Positions 19,023 through 29,272 are shown, numbered from the stretch's first letter. The stretch: 64,000 nt of DNA from Citrobacter gillenii (GCF_013337685.1 NZ_SUQN01000004.1:186001-250000), one strand, 5' to 3'. Numbers and translations: made by a program. Notes: a model not told the origin generated them from the letters alone.

Positions 19023-19796
19023 TCACAGCACCTTCGACAAAAACTGCTGCGTGCGCGTATGACGCGGATGATTCAGTACCTGCTCGCTGCTGCCCTGCTC
19101 GACGATTTTACCATCAACCATAAACACTACCTGATCCGCCACCTCCCGGGCAAAACCAATCTCGTGCGTCACCACCACTAACGTGGTACCGGACTTTGCC
19201 AGGGCTTTAATGACATCCAGCACTTCGCCCACCAGTTCAGGATCAAGCGCGGATGTCGGTTCATCAAACAGCATCACACGCGGGTTCAACGCCAGCGCAC
19301 GAGCGATGGCGATACGCTGTTGCTGCCCGCCAGATAAGTGTCGTGACCAGGCATCGGCTTTATGCCGCAAACCTACCGCATCCAGCAGGGTTAATGCCCG
19401 CTCGGTAGCGGATTTCCGTGACGCGAGTCCGTGAGCCACTGGCGCTTCAATCAGGTTCTCCAGTACCGTTAAGTGTGGGAAGAGATTAAAGTTCTGAAAC
19501 ACATAACCCACGTTAATGCGCTGGCGCAGAATGTCTGCCTCTTTCAGTTCATACAGTTTGTCTCCCTGACGGCGATAACCTATATAGTCGCCGTCGATCT
19601 GAATGAAGCCTTCATCGACGCGCTCCAGATGGTTGATGGCCCGCAGTAACGTGGATTTTCCCGAACCCGATGGCCCGAGAATAACCGTTACCGTACCAGG
19701 CGGGATCTCCAGCGACACGTCATCCAGCGCTTTATGGCGGCCGAAGGACTTGCTGACGCCAGTAATGGAAATATGGCCTTCAGGCGAGTGGGACAT
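19023..19796 (-). CDS. Polar amino-acid-type ABC transporter ATPase
   Basis: 257 residues. Walker [10 protein letters not shown] (near residue 40), Q-loop [10 protein letters not shown], signature [15 protein letters not shown] and Walker [15 protein letters not shown] are all intact. The sequence is of the cystine/glutamine/arginine importer class (GlnQ/TcyN). An upstream extension to 19901 is open, but ATG 19796 follows CAGGAGG and gives the normal length. It overlaps the permease gene by 17 bp and ends a seven-gene operon with a GNAT, two flavin monooxygenases and an M20 hydrolase. It likely imports the substrate of those enzymes. Confidence 0.93.
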   Translation of the reverse strand: MSHSPEGHISITGVSKSFGRHKALDDVSLEIPPGTVTVILGPSGSGKSTLLRAINHLERVDEGFIQIDGDYIGYRRQGDKLYELKEADILRQRINVGYVFQNFNLFPHLTVLENLIEAPVAHGLASRKSATERALTLLDAVGLRHKADAWSRHLSGGQQQRIAIARALALNPRVMLFDEPTSALDPELVGEVLDVIKALAKSGTTLVVVTHEIGFAREVADQVVFMVDGKIVEQGSSEQVLNHPRHTRTQQFLSKVL

Positions 19797-20706
19797 GGAC
19801 GACCTCCTGAGGCGTAAGTTGACGGCGACCTTTAACTGCGCGGCTGACGCGGGTGGTATTGATGGCTGAGCGCCGTTCGCTGCGGGCCAGCGCGCGTTCA
19901 ACCAGGTGTTGAATCAGCGACAGAACGCTGGTGATCGCCAGATACCACACCGCCCCAACCATCAGCAACGGGATCACCTCCTGGGTACGGTTGTAGATCA
20001 TCTGGATGGTGTAAAACAGCTCCGGCATCGCCAGCACGTAAACCATCGCCGTGCCTTTCGCCAGGCTAATAATTTCATTGAAGCCGGCAGGCAAAATGGT
20101 GCGCAGCGCCTGCGGCAGGATAATGCGCAGCGTGCGTCGCCAGGCAGGTAAACCCAGCGCTGCCGCAGCCTCATACTGGCCGTGATCGACACCGAGAAAT
20201 CCGCCACGAATAATCTCGGCGGTATAGGCGCTTTGCACCAGCGTCAAACCCACTACCGCGGTAGAAAACTGACCCAGTACATTGATGGTCGCGAAGCTGC
20301 CCCACTGAACGTGGGTGAAAGGAATGCCAATCGTCAGCGTGTCGTACAGATACGAGAAATTGTATAAGATTATCAGCACCACGATCAGCGGCAGCGAGCG
20401 AAACAGCCAGATGTATCCCCAGGCCAGGCTATTCAGCAGCCACGATGATGAGAGACGTGCCAGTGCCAGCAATCCACCGAACACCACACTCAACAGTGTG
20501 CCGATAAGGGTCAGCAGCAACGTTTGCCCCAGACCGGACAAAATCACCGGGTCGAAGAACCAGCGGGCAAACACGCCCCACTCCCAACGCGGATTAAACG
20601 CCACCGACTGGATAATCACCGCCAGCACAAACAGCGCGACTATCGCACCTGCCGTGCGCATCGGATAGCGTGCCGGGACGACTTTGATGGTTTCCGTCGT
20701 TTTCAT
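19780..20706 (-). CDS. Polar amino-acid-type ABC transporter permease
   Basis: 308 residues with five or more membrane segments. It carries the [20 protein letters not shown] coupling motif that contacts the ATPase, and the [10 protein letters not shown] block typical of His/Glu/Gln/Cys permeases. It is longer at both ends than the ~220-residue family core, with a basic C-terminal tail of about 30 residues. It is the only permease gene in the operon, so the transporter probably uses a homodimer. The start MKTTETIK is 9 bp from the GNAT gene stop. Confidence 0.92.
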   Translation of the reverse strand: MKTTETIKVVPARYPMRTAGAIVALFVLAVIIQSVAFNPRWEWGVFARWFFDPVILSGLGQTLLLTLIGTLLSVVFGGLLALARLSSSWLLNSLAWGYIWLFRSLPLIVVLIILYNFSYLYDTLTIGIPFTHVQWGSFATINVLGQFSTAVVGLTLVQSAYTAEIIRGGFLGVDHGQYEAAAALGLPAWRRTLRIILPQALRTILPAGFNEIISLAKGTAMVYVLAMPELFYTIQMIYNRTQEVIPLLMVGAVWYLAITSVLSLIQHLVERALARSERRSAINTTRVSRAVKGRRQLTPQEVVHVPLA

Positions 20707-20715
20707 TTTTTCTCC

Positions 20716-21225
20716 TCAGGCAATTTTTGCCTGACCTGCGATGGTCAACAGTTTGGTAAAGCGCAGCCGACCGTCAAACGGCGGCAGGCTGTACTCTTCC
20801 GGGTTACGTGCAATATCAAATTGTGGATCGTACCCCTGACGCAAATAGAGCTGAACGGCCTCCGGTTGGCGAAACCCTGTCGTCAGGTAGATACGGCTGT
20901 AGCCCGCCAGTAGCGCCCGTCGTTCCAGTTCCTGTACCACGTGCGCCGCCAGCCCCTGCTTACGCAGGGTGCTTTGGGTCCAGATGCGTTTAATCTCAGC
21001 CGTGTCTTTGTCGTAAGGTTTGTAGGCCCCGGTGGCGATAATCTCGCCGTCGCGCTCCAGCACCACAAAGATCCCCTGCGGCGCCAGATACCATTCAGTC
21101 AATTCAACTTCAACATCACGGGAAAAATAATCGCCATAGAGCGCGGCATATTCGGCAAACAGACCGTTCAGAATCGGCTGCAGTTCTGCCGCCTCCGGCG
21201 AGACCACGCGGAATTGATCGCTCAC
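20716..21225 (-). CDS. GNAT-family N-acetyltransferase (SnaB/YxeL/YtmI-like)
   Basis: 169 residues with the acetyl-CoA binding motif LRKQGLAAHVVQEL near residue 80 and the C-terminal GYSRIYLTTGFRQPEAVQLY strand-helix of the fold. The start is GTG at 21225 with a very strong GGAGGTAAC ribosome-binding site. It sits between the binding-protein and permease genes, a place where Bacillus yxe/ytm operons also carry a GNAT that N-acetylates S-substituted cysteines. The same role is likely here, before oxidation by the adjoining monooxygenase, but this is inference from operon content. Confidence 0.85.
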   Translation of the reverse strand: MSDQFRVVSPEAAELQPILNGLFAEYAALYGDYFSRDVEVELTEWYLAPQGIFVVLERDGEIIATGAYKPYDKDTAEIKRIWTQSTLRKQGLAAHVVQELERRALLAGYSRIYLTTGFRQPEAVQLYLRQGYDPQFDIARNPEEYSLPPFDGRLRFTKLLTIAGQAKIA

Positions 21226-21234
21226 GTTACCTCC

Positions 21235-22167
21235 TTAGTCGCCTAAACCGGCCGGGTTGATTTCAGATTGTGGAATGCGTTCCACCCCCTCTCCCCAGCG
21301 ATTCAAGACTTTGTCGTAGTCACCGTTGGCGATCACACCGTTAAGCGCGGTTTGCACCGGCTGCACCAACCCGCTGTCTTTTTTCAGCGTTACGGCGATA
21401 TGCGCGGCCTTTGGCCAGCCACCGTCGACGCTACCCACGAGTTGCGTTTTTCCATTGAGCGCTGCTTTCCACGCGCCGATAACGTTAGGGCCAAAATAGG
21501 CATCGGCGCGGCCTGACTGTAGCGCCAGCGTCTGGGCGGCATCATCCTTGGTATAGACTGGCGTAAACGCCGGTAACCCTTTCTTCAGGTTCTCTTCATT
21601 CCATGCCAGAAGAATGGCTTCTTGGTTGGTCCCGGAGCCGACAATAATGCGCAGCCCGGCGATATCTTTTGCCTGTTCAATTTTGGTCAACTTACTGCCG
21701 GTTTTAACGTAAAAACCGAGTGAATCTTTACGATACGTGGCGAAGTCGAACTTTTCTTTGCGCGCTTTGGTGACGGTAATATTGCTTATCGCAGCATCAT
21801 ATTTGCCGGAAGCTACGCCCAACGGCCAGTCTTCCCATGACGTTGGCACCACGTTCAACTCCAGCCCCAGACTGTCGGCCACCAGACGGGCGATATCCGC
21901 CTCGCTGCCGATCAGCGTTTTATTGTCATCTGCAAACACCGTCAGCGGCGGCTGGCTCAGTCCGGCAATCGCCACCGTGAATTTACCCGGTACGGCCAGC
22001 TGCAGCCTGGCGGGCAACTGCGCGATCGCCTGGGCGTTTTTCACCGTGTTAATCGGCGTTTTATTGGCCTCCAGGCTTACGCCCGTGCCGTTGATGGTGA
22101 CATCGTTTGCCCAGACGGAAGCGCTGAAAGCCAGGGACAGCGCCAAAAGTAATGATTTTTTCTGCAT
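21235..22167 (-). CDS. Periplasmic amino-acid-type ABC substrate-binding protein
   Basis: 310 residues. A signal peptide ends at ASVWANDV near residue 21. The mature part is family 3 solute-binding protein; ISNITVTKARKEKFDFATY (near residue 130) is its hallmark segment, where an arginine normally holds the amino-acid carboxylate. The first ~50 mature residues are longer than in cystine-binding FliY/TcyJ. It is part of the operon 25638 to 19023, downstream of a monooxygenase gene by 12 bp and upstream of the GNAT gene by 9 bp. Confidence 0.92.
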   Translation of the reverse strand: MQKKSLLLALSLAFSASVWANDVTINGTGVSLEANKTPINTVKNAQAIAQLPARLQLAVPGKFTVAIAGLSQPPLTVFADDNKTLIGSEADIARLVADSLGLELNVVPTSWEDWPLGVASGKYDAAISNITVTKARKEKFDFATYRKDSLGFYVKTGSKLTKIEQAKDIAGLRIIVGSGTNQEAILLAWNEENLKKGLPAFTPVYTKDDAAQTLALQSGRADAYFGPNVIGAWKAALNGKTQLVGSVDGGWPKAAHIAVTLKKDSGLVQPVQTALNGVIANGDYDKVLNRWGEGVERIPQSEINPAGLGD

Positions 22168-22179
22168 CGTATTTGTCTC

Positions 22180-23493
22180 TTATTGTGTGAATTGATTGGC
22201 AGGTGTCGCTAAGCCAAGGCTGGCACGCAAAGTCGTGCCGGGGTAGTCAAGACGGAACAGACCGCGCGCCTGAAGTAACGGGATCACCTGTTCAACAAAG
22301 CGTGGGAAGGTGTCCGGCGTGCCGCCCTGAATGATAAATCCGTCGGCGGCTCTCTCATCGAACCACTGCTGCAGGCCGTCAGCCACCTGTTCCGGCGTAC
22401 CGCTAAAGCGGGGGCGTGGGCTGGCCGCTTCCAGCGCAGCCTGGCGCAGGGTTAACCCGCGCTCACGTGCATTGCGCTTGATTTCATCGGTGGTGCTGCG
22501 AAAACTGTTTTGCCCGAGATCGCCGAGCTCCGGGAACGGCGCATCAAGGGAATATTGCGCGAAATCGTGATGTTCAAAATAGCGGCCGAGGTAATTCAGC
22601 GCGTCGTTAATGGAAACCAGCGCTGCGGTGGTTTGATATTGCTGTTCAGCATCCTGCTCGTTGTCACCCACAATGACGCTGATGCCCTGGAAAATATGCA
22701 GATCATCGTCACCCCGCCCCGCTATTTCCAGCTGGCTTTTCACATCCTGATAAAAAACTTTGGCCTCTGCCAGTGATTCCTGATGGGTGAAAATGGCGTC
22801 AGCGTGTGTTGCTGCTAATTTCTTGCCATCCTCAGAAGCGCCAGCCTGAAATATAATCGGCCTGCCCTGCGGTGTACGGGCAATATTTAAGGGGCCGGCA
22901 ACCTGGAAATAATCGCCATGATGATTGAGCGTATGCAGTTTCTGCGGATTAAAGAATTCACCGCTCGTTTTATTGCGGGTAAACGCATCCTCTTCCCACG
23001 AATCCCACAATCCTTTGACCACCTGCAAATATTCATCGGCAATACGGTAGCGTTGAGCATGTTCCGGGTGCTGCGCGCGAGAATAGTTCTTTGCTGAACC
23101 TTCCAGGGGCGATGTCACCACATTCCATCCAGCGCGCCCCTGGCTGAGATGATCGAGGCTGGCAAATTGCCGCGCGGTGGTAAACGGTTCGCTGTATGAC
23201 GTTGAAACCGTGCCCACCAGTCCCAGATTGTTGGTGATGCTCGCCAGTGCCGACAATACCGTTAGCGGTTCAAAGCGATTTAAAAAATGTGGGATGGATT
23301 TCTCATTGATATACAAACCATCGGCAACAAAAATAAAATCCAGTTTGCCTTTCTCGGCAATTAATGCAGTGTCTTTGACAAACTCAAAATTAATACTGGC
23401 ATCGGCAAGTGCTGCCGGATGACGCCATGCTGACATATTTCCGGAGGCACCATGCAGAATAGTGCCCAACCGTAATTGCCTTTTTTTAGCCAT
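22180..23493 (-). CDS. NtaA/SnaA/DszA-family FMN-dependent monooxygenase
   Basis: 437 residues, the length of the NtaA-SnaA-DszA group of luciferase-like TIM-barrel monooxygenases, which use FMNH2 supplied by a separate reductase. Family blocks are clear: [19 protein letters not shown] at the start, [15 protein letters not shown] near residue 51, and the [20 protein letters not shown] block near residue 115. Bacillus YxeK and YtnJ in S-alkyl-cysteine salvage belong to the same family. No flavin reductase gene is in the operon, so electrons must come from elsewhere in the cell. The carbon-sulfur cleavage role is inferred. Confidence 0.9.
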   Translation of the reverse strand: MAKKRQLRLGTILHGASGNMSAWRHPAALADASINFEFVKDTALIAEKGKLDFIFVADGLYINEKSIPHFLNRFEPLTVLSALASITNNLGLVGTVSTSYSEPFTTARQFASLDHLSQGRAGWNVVTSPLEGSAKNYSRAQHPEHAQRYRIADEYLQVVKGLWDSWEEDAFTRNKTSGEFFNPQKLHTLNHHGDYFQVAGPLNIARTPQGRPIIFQAGASEDGKKLAATHADAIFTHQESLAEAKVFYQDVKSQLEIAGRGDDDLHIFQGISVIVGDNEQDAEQQYQTTAALVSINDALNYLGRYFEHHDFAQYSLDAPFPELGDLGQNSFRSTTDEIKRNARERGLTLRQAALEAASPRPRFSGTPEQVADGLQQWFDERAADGFIIQGGTPDTFPRFVEQVIPLLQARGLFRLDYPGTTLRASLGLATPANQFTQ

Positions 23494-23518
23494 AGTACCC
23501 CCTACCCAACAGGTAAAA

Positions 23519-24640
23519 TTAAAGGTGTGTGAATGCCGTTTTCGCTAAATGCGTAAAGTACTGCGCGGCGGGTTCAATTAATCGTTCGTCAGGATTAAAT
23601 CCCGGATGGTGTAATCCGTATTCGCTGGCGCTGCCAATACTGACAAATGCCCCGGGCGTATTTTGCAGATAGACGGCAAAATCCTCTCCCCCCATATGCA
23701 GATCGGCATAGTGCGTCGTGTACCCGGAGGTTTTTGCCACCTCGGTGGCAATCTCTGCCCAGCGCGAATCGTTGACCAGCGCCGTGGGGCCCGCGTGCCA
23801 GATAACATCAATTTGTGCGCCAAAGGCGTGGGCAAATCCGGCGGCGATGTCATTCACCCGTGATTTGACCTGCTGCTGAACGACTGTGCGATGGGTTCTG
23901 AGCGTCCCTTCCAGCTCAACGGATTCTGGCAGCACGTTCCACGTGTTGCCGCCCTGAATACGGGTCACGCTCAGCACCACCGAATCCAGCGTGTTAACCT
24001 CCCGGCTGGCCACGCCTTGCAACACCGTCACCAGTTGGCTGGCAAGCAGAATGGCATCTTTGCCTTCATGTGGCCGAGCGGCATGTGCGCCTTTGCCATG
24101 GATACGCAGCACGACGCGATCGACGTTGGCATAAAATGCGCCGCCACGCGTGGCAAACTCACCCACCGGTAACCCAGGCTCGTTGTGCATACCGAAAATC
24201 GCCGCTACGTTTTGTAGCGCCCCGGCGCGGATTAACGCTTTCGCGCCACCAAAGTTTTCTTCCGCAGGCTGAAACAGGATACGAACCCGCCCCGGTAATG
24301 CGCTTTCTTGCTGTTTCAACAACAGCGCAGCACCGAGCATGACGCTGGTATGCACGTCGTGTCCGCAGGCGTGCATGACCCCCGGCGTTACGGAGCGAAA
24401 CGCCACATCGGCATTCTCTTCTATCGGTAAGGCGTCGATATCGGCCCGCAGGGCGATAACATCGTCTCCTCGCCCAACCTCAGCCACCAGACCGGTGCTC
24501 AGTTCAAAGGGCAAAATGTTGACGTCGGCAGCACGCAACCAGTCGCGAATACGTGCTGTAGTCGCCACCTCCTGTAAGGACAGCTCCGGATACTGGTGCA
24601 GTTCACGGCGCCAGCCGATAAGCGTCGAGGCCAATGACAT
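23519..24640 (-). CDS. M20-family amidohydrolase (N-acetyl-amino-acid deacetylase-like)
   Basis: 373 residues of the M20D aminoacylase/HipO-like group. Metal ligands are seen as HACGHDVHT (C and H near residues 92-94), LFQPAEEN (catalytic and ligand glutamates near 128-129), GMHNEPG and, at the end, GLHHPGFNP. The lid domain lies between. It starts inside the stop of the upstream luciferase-like gene (TGATG), a sign of translational coupling. In the Bacillus yxe operon YxeP, of this family, removes acetyl from N-acetylcysteine; that is the likely job here. Confidence 0.9.
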   Translation of the reverse strand: MSLASTLIGWRRELHQYPELSLQEVATTARIRDWLRAADVNILPFELSTGLVAEVGRGDDVIALRADIDALPIEENADVAFRSVTPGVMHACGHDVHTSVMLGAALLLKQQESALPGRVRILFQPAEENFGGAKALIRAGALQNVAAIFGMHNEPGLPVGEFATRGGAFYANVDRVVLRIHGKGAHAARPHEGKDAILLASQLVTVLQGVASREVNTLDSVVLSVTRIQGGNTWNVLPESVELEGTLRTHRTVVQQQVKSRVNDIAAGFAHAFGAQIDVIWHAGPTALVNDSRWAEIATEVAKTSGYTTHYADLHMGGEDFAVYLQNTPGAFVSIGSASEYGLHHPGFNPDERLIEPAAQYFTHLAKTAFTHL

Positions 24641-25638
24641 CAGACGACCTCCACAGCGGAATGGGCCTGCGCCAACAAATGCAGCGATGTCAGACGCGCA
24701 TGACCTTCTGCTAGCGGGGTATCGATAATAAATTCATCAATGCCGTACTGCGCGTGCAGGCTGTTCAGCTTTGCGACCACATCTTCGGCCGTTCCGTGCA
24801 ACAACGCCTGCGCTCGACGGGCAATTTTTCGTGGCACGCTGCCCGCCTGTGCGGCGAATGCCAACGCCTGCTCTTCACTGGCCACCGTCACGCGTTGACC
24901 ATCTTCCAGCTCAACGCCCCATATTTGTACGTTCTCCGCCAATTGCGCGGCAGTCTCCGGATTGTTCGCCACAATCACCTGCACGGCGACAATCGTCGGG
25001 CGCACACTGCTGGCTTGCCAGTAAGTCAGAACATCGCGTAGCAGCGCCGGATCACCGTTCAGGTGCGCGGCAAAGATGAAATTCCAGTCAGACTCGGCCG
25101 CCAACTGTGCGCTTGGCACGCTGGCCCCCAACACGAATCTTTGCGGCGGAGAGGGCGGGATCGGCGTCGGAAATACCGCGTGCCCGGTTTCCGTCCCGGT
25201 CAATGCCAGCCAGGCATCGAGCTGCGAAAGCTGCTCGGCAAAGCTGCCCTTTTCACTCTGATGTAGCCCCTGCTGGAGCGCCTGCGTTGACAGCGGTAGA
25301 CCGCCTGGGGCTTTCCCCACGCCGAGATCAACGCGCCCTGGGGCCAGTGATGCCAGTAAATTGAAGTTTTCCGCTACTTTATACGGGCTGTAATGTTGCA
25401 GCATAACGCCACCAGAGCCAACGCGGATACGTTGTGTTTGGCCAAGGATCCAGGCGATCACCAGCTCCGGTGACGGACTGGCTAGCTGCGGCGTATTGTG
25501 ATGCTCCGCTATCCAAAAGCGGTGGTATCCCCACGCCTCTGCCAGCTGTGCCAGCTGTAGCGTACGGGCAAGCGCAATGGCGGCAGTTTCGGTTTCCCCT
25601 ATGGGGCTTTTATCGAGAATACTCAGGCGATATGACAT
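24640..25638 (-). CDS. Luciferase-like (MsnO8/YtmO-type) FMN-dependent oxidoreductase
   Basis: 332 residues, a second luciferase-like TIM-barrel enzyme and unrelated in detail to the one at 22180. Typical blocks are LAEAWGYHRFWIAEHHNTP (near residue 33), GSGGVMLQHYSPYKVAENF and LGVGKAPGG. It is the first gene of the seven-gene operon. B. subtilis YtmO, which belongs to the same group, is also encoded beside an amino-acid ABC importer. The substrate is unknown. The ATG at 25638 has only a weak ribosome-binding site. Confidence 0.88.
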   Translation of the reverse strand: MSYRLSILDKSPIGETETAAIALARTLQLAQLAEAWGYHRFWIAEHHNTPQLASPSPELVIAWILGQTQRIRVGSGGVMLQHYSPYKVAENFNLLASLAPGRVDLGVGKAPGGLPLSTQALQQGLHQSEKGSFAEQLSQLDAWLALTGTETGHAVFPTPIPPSPPQRFVLGASVPSAQLAAESDWNFIFAAHLNGDPALLRDVLTYWQASSVRPTIVAVQVIVANNPETAAQLAENVQIWGVELEDGQRVTVASEEQALAFAAQAGSVPRKIARRAQALLHGTAEDVVAKLNSLHAQYGIDEFIIDTPLAEGHARLTSLHLLAQAHSAVEVV

Positions 25639-25787
25639 GTTACAGGCTCACGATTGTTAACATGTCGTCATTATTAAATTATCAAACAACCATTCAGAAA
25701 CATTTAATTCACATTTACTCAGCTAAAAAATCGCTAACCAACCTTACTTCTACTACGGGTAAGGTCTCTCCTGGGCAGGTATAAGAA

Positions 25788-25822
25788 GCAGAAAAAACAT
25801 ACCCTACAAAATATAATAGGGT
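25788..25822 (-). terminator. Hairpin with T-run on the minus strand, upstream of the monooxygenase operon
   Basis: On the minus strand, ACCCTA (25822-25817) pairs with TAGGGT (25806-25801), followed by ATGTTTTTTC. It lies 150 bp before the first gene of the minus-strand operon, so it could be a leader attenuator or the end of a short RNA starting to its right. Confidence 0.45.
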
Positions 25823-26075
25823 TACTGTTTACGCCAGAAACCCAACAATATCATTTTGCGATAGTTTTATTTTTGCTCACTATATTTATTCTGAATTTAA
25901 TTTAAGTCAGCTGAAGTATCTCTTTAGGTTATACACTTGTATTTATTGTTTCATATTTATGACCATTAACAAACTGCATACAACAAAAATTTTATTTGAA
26001 ATACTTTCGTCAGGCTAATGATTAGTAGAGAATGCAGCGTTTCTTATTAAAAATGGTTTAAAACAGCTTTTTAAT
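25823..26075. other. Gene-free AT-rich intergenic core between two outward-facing hairpins
   Basis: About 250 bp of AT-rich sequence with no convincing coding frame (only a 19-codon frame at 25959 without a ribosome-binding site). It must hold the promoters of the leftward monooxygenase operon and the rightward receptor gene. It is bounded on the left by a minus-strand hairpin with T-run and on the right by a plus-strand one. Confidence 0.6.
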
Positions 26076-26104
26076 ATCCCCTGGTATTATTCCGGGGATT
26101 TTTG
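26076..26104 (+). terminator. Hairpin with T-run just upstream of the Aer-like receptor gene
   Basis: ATCCCC (26076-26081) and GGGGAT (26094-26099), then TTTTTG. It ends only 30 bp before the receptor start codon, so either the leader is attenuated or an upstream small RNA ends here. Confidence 0.55.
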
Positions 26105-26134
26105 TATGACTTGAACATACCACCAGGGACCGCT

Positions 26135-27676
26135 ATGAAAAGTAACATGCCCGTTACACAAGTTGAGCACACACTTAACGCAAAAGCGACGCTGCTGTCG
26201 ACGACGGATAAAGAAAGCCATATTACCTATGCCAACACGGCTTTTATTGAAGCCAGCGGCTTTAATGAAACCCAGCTCATGGGCGAACCCCACAATATTA
26301 TTCGCCATCCTGATATGCCCTCTGCCGCCTTCGCCGACATGTGGCACACTCTCCAGCAGGGTGACAGCTGGACCGGGATGGTGAAAAATCGCCGGGAAAA
26401 TGGTGACCATTACTGGGTTCGCGCCAACGTCACCCCCGTCTGGCACCGTGAAAAATTAACCGGCTACATCTCTGTGCGTACCGTTCCATCACGAGAAGAA
26501 ATAGCCCAGAGTGAGCAGCTGTATGAAAAAATAAATAGCCAGCAATTTAAAGGTTTCCGACTGTTTAAAGGCATTGTTATTCGTCATGGCATACTGGCAT
26601 GGACATCTGCGTTTAAATGGTTAAGCATAAGTCAGCGAGTCAATTATGCTTTAGGGGTAGTAGCCCTGCTCTGCGTATTATTAACACTCGCACCGGTGAA
26701 TTCATTTATTCAGGCTGGCGGAATGATCGTGCTATTTCTGCTATTTGGTATTTACCTTAAGTGCCAAATTTGTCAGCCAGTTAATACGCTGCTCAGTCAA
26801 ATGAAAAAGGTTGTCTCCGGCCGTAAACCCGATAACTGTCATTTAAATCGCGTAGACGAAATCGGGATGCTGATGCGACTGGTTAATCAATCCGGGCTGA
26901 ATCTAAATTCTCTGGTGGATGATGTCAGTACACAAATCGCCGGGATCCGCGAAATCAGTCAACGGGTATCAAAAGAAGGCGTTGCACTGCATACACGTTC
27001 CGAAGAAACCTCCGCTGACCTGCAGCAAACCGCTGCCGCCATTGAAGAAATTGGCAGCGCGGTGCAACAAACCGCCGATACCGCCGCGCAAACGATGACC
27101 ATGGCCGATAAAACCAGCGTCAACGCGACGGAAGGCGGCGATATCATGAAACAGACCATCGGCATGATGCAGGCTATCTCGCGTGATAACAGTCAGATCG
27201 TCGACATCATCGGTGTTATCGACAGTATCGCCTTTCAGACCAATATTCTGGCGCTGAATGCTGCCGTCGAGGCCGCACGCGCCGGGGAGTCCGGTCGTGG
27301 TTTTGCCGTTGTGGCGGCGGAAGTACGCAACCTGGCTCAGCACTCAGCCTCAGCCGCCAAAGAGATCAAGCAGCTAATTGAGAAGAACGTCGCGAACGTC
27401 AACTCCGGCGTAAAAATGGTGGAGCAGACGGAAACGCATCTCACGGGCATGATCGGTGACGTATTGCAGATGTCGATGATGATTAAAGACATCAGCCTCG
27501 CGACGCGGGAACAAACCCAGGCGCTGGATCTGATCAATGACTCGATTTCACGCGTCGGCACCATGACCCACACTAACGCCGAGATGGTGGAACGTGTCAC
27601 TGATGCCACCGCCGATTTAACTCAGCGTTCCTCACGACTGCAGCAGGCCGTTCAGGTCTTTGGCGTATCGGCATAA
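26135..27676 (+). CDS. Aer-like PAS-domain methyl-accepting energy taxis receptor
   Basis: 513 residues. An N-terminal PAS domain (about residues 20-130) has the Aer blocks [20 protein letters not shown] and [17 protein letters not shown], a likely FAD pocket. A pair of adjoining hydrophobic stretches at about 175-220 forms a membrane hairpin, then a HAMP-like linker. The signalling tip [20 protein letters not shown] is intact. There is no periplasmic sensor domain, as in Aer. It is clearly divergent from E. coli Aer, so it is probably a second paralogue. The TTG at 26102 is also in frame, but ATG 26135 has AGGGA upstream. No C-terminal NWETF methylase-docking pentapeptide is present. Confidence 0.9.
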   Translation: MKSNMPVTQVEHTLNAKATLLSTTDKESHITYANTAFIEASGFNETQLMGEPHNIIRHPDMPSAAFADMWHTLQQGDSWTGMVKNRRENGDHYWVRANVTPVWHREKLTGYISVRTVPSREEIAQSEQLYEKINSQQFKGFRLFKGIVIRHGILAWTSAFKWLSISQRVNYALGVVALLCVLLTLAPVNSFIQAGGMIVLFLLFGIYLKCQICQPVNTLLSQMKKVVSGRKPDNCHLNRVDEIGMLMRLVNQSGLNLNSLVDDVSTQIAGIREISQRVSKEGVALHTRSEETSADLQQTAAAIEEIGSAVQQTADTAAQTMTMADKTSVNATEGGDIMKQTIGMMQAISRDNSQIVDIIGVIDSIAFQTNILALNAAVEAARAGESGRGFAVVAAEVRNLAQHSASAAKEIKQLIEKNVANVNSGVKMVEQTETHLTGMIGDVLQMSMMIKDISLATREQTQALDLINDSISRVGTMTHTNAEMVERVTDATADLTQRSSRLQQAVQVFGVSA

Positions 27677-27822
27677 TGCAGGCTTTGCGTCACTGATTAA
27701 TTGACTGTAGGATGCTCGGCCGACAGTTTTCCCCTCTAACACAATGAAGGGTAACGCTGTTTTCGCCGCTGCACGGGCGGCAAAAAGGATTTTGTTAATT
27801 TGTCAGGCCAACAGGAAACGCA

Positions 27823-29265
27823 ATGAACACACACAACACGCAAGCCGCAGAACAACATGCGGCGAAACGACGCTGGCTGAATGCTCACGAAGAGGGGTAT
27901 CACAAAGCGATGGGCAACCGACAGGTACAGATGATCGCCATCGGCGGCGCGATTGGTACCGGGTTGTTTTTAGGGGCCGGGGCACGTTTACAAATGGCTG
28001 GACCCGCTTTAGCGCTGGTGTATCTGGTATGCGGTATTTTTTCATTCTTTATTCTTCGTGCGCTCGGAGAACTGGTTCTGCACCGCCCTTCCAGCGGCAG
28101 TTTTGTCTCCTACGCCCGTGAGTTCCTGGGAGAGAAAGCGGCCTATGTGGCTGGCTGGATGTACTTTATCAACTGGGCGATGACCGGGATCGTCGATATC
28201 ACTGCTGTCGCGCTGTACATGCACTACTGGGGGGCGTTTGGCGATGTGCCACAGTGGGTATTTGCCCTTGGTGCGCTGGCGATTGTTGGTACCATGAACA
28301 TGATTGGCGTGAAATGGTTCGCCGAGATGGAGTTCTGGTTTGCGCTGGTCAAAGTGCTGGCAATCGTGATTTTTCTGGTGGTTGGTACGGTCTTTTTAGG
28401 TACCGGACAACCGCTGGACGGTAACACCACCGGGTTTCATCTGATCACCGATAATGGTGGCTTCTTCCCGCACGGTCTGTTACCCGCGCTGGTGCTGGTA
28501 CAAGGTGTGGTCTTTGCTTTTGCCTCTATTGAACTGGTGGGTACGGCCGCCGGAGAATGCAAAGATCCGCAAACCATGGTGCCAAAAGCGATCAACAGCG
28601 TGATTTGGCGCATTGGCCTTTTCTACGTCGGCTCCGTCGTACTGCTGGTGCTGCTGCTGCCATGGAACGCCTATCAAGCGGGCCAAAGTCCGTTTGTGAC
28701 CTTCTTCTCGAAACTCGGCGTGCCGTATATCGGCAGTATCATGAACATTGTGGTGCTGACCGCCGCCCTTTCCAGCCTCAACTCGGGGTTGTATTGCACC
28801 GGGCGAATTTTACGTTCGATGTCGATGGGCGGTTCAGCCCCCAAATTTATGGCGAAAATGAGCCGTCAGCAGGTCCCCTGGGCTGGGATCCTCGCCACGC
28901 TGGTGGTGTATGTGGTTGGTGTTTTCCTCAACTATCTGGTGCCTTCGCAGGTGTTTGAGATCGTGCTGAACTTCGCGTCGTTAGGGATTATTGCGTCGTG
29001 GGGATTTATCGTGGTGTGCCAGATGCGTTTGCGTCAGGCCATTAAAGACGGCAAAGCGGCAGACGTCAGCTTCAAGCTACCGGGCGCGCCGTTTACCTCA
29101 TGGTTAACGTTGCTGTTCCTGCTAAGCGTGCTGGTGCTGATGGCCTTTGATTATCCGAACGGCACCTACACCATCGCGTCGTTACCGTTGATTGCTATTC
29201 TGCTGGTTGCCGGATGGTTTGGCGTGCGTAAACGCGTGGCGGAAATCCAGCGCACCGCGCCGTAA
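27823..29265 (+). CDS. ansP: L-asparagine permease AnsP
   Basis: 480 residues of the amino-acid permease (APC) superfamily, nearly identical to E. coli AnsP through about residue 475. Twelve membrane helices are visible. The first contains the substrate-binding GGAIGTGLFLGAG, and the AAT-family motif ASIELVGTAAGECKDPQ is near residue 242. It ends at IQRTAP, roughly 20 residues before the E. coli protein as I recall it, losing an acidic cytoplasmic tail that is probably not needed for transport. It is followed by its own terminator. Confidence 0.94.
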   Translation: MNTHNTQAAEQHAAKRRWLNAHEEGYHKAMGNRQVQMIAIGGAIGTGLFLGAGARLQMAGPALALVYLVCGIFSFFILRALGELVLHRPSSGSFVSYAREFLGEKAAYVAGWMYFINWAMTGIVDITAVALYMHYWGAFGDVPQWVFALGALAIVGTMNMIGVKWFAEMEFWFALVKVLAIVIFLVVGTVFLGTGQPLDGNTTGFHLITDNGGFFPHGLLPALVLVQGVVFAFASIELVGTAAGECKDPQTMVPKAINSVIWRIGLFYVGSVVLLVLLLPWNAYQAGQSPFVTFFSKLGVPYIGSIMNIVVLTAALSSLNSGLYCTGRILRSMSMGGSAPKFMAKMSRQQVPWAGILATLVVYVVGVFLNYLVPSQVFEIVLNFASLGIIASWGFIVVCQMRLRQAIKDGKAADVSFKLPGAPFTSWLTLLFLLSVLVLMAFDYPNGTYTIASLPLIAILLVAGWFGVRKRVAEIQRTAP

Positions 29266-29272
29266 TCGCATT

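Noticed and set aside
25959-26018. A 19-codon frame in the gene-free region upstream of the Aer-like gene
   Set aside because: No ribosome-binding site, no composition signal and no recognisable sequence.
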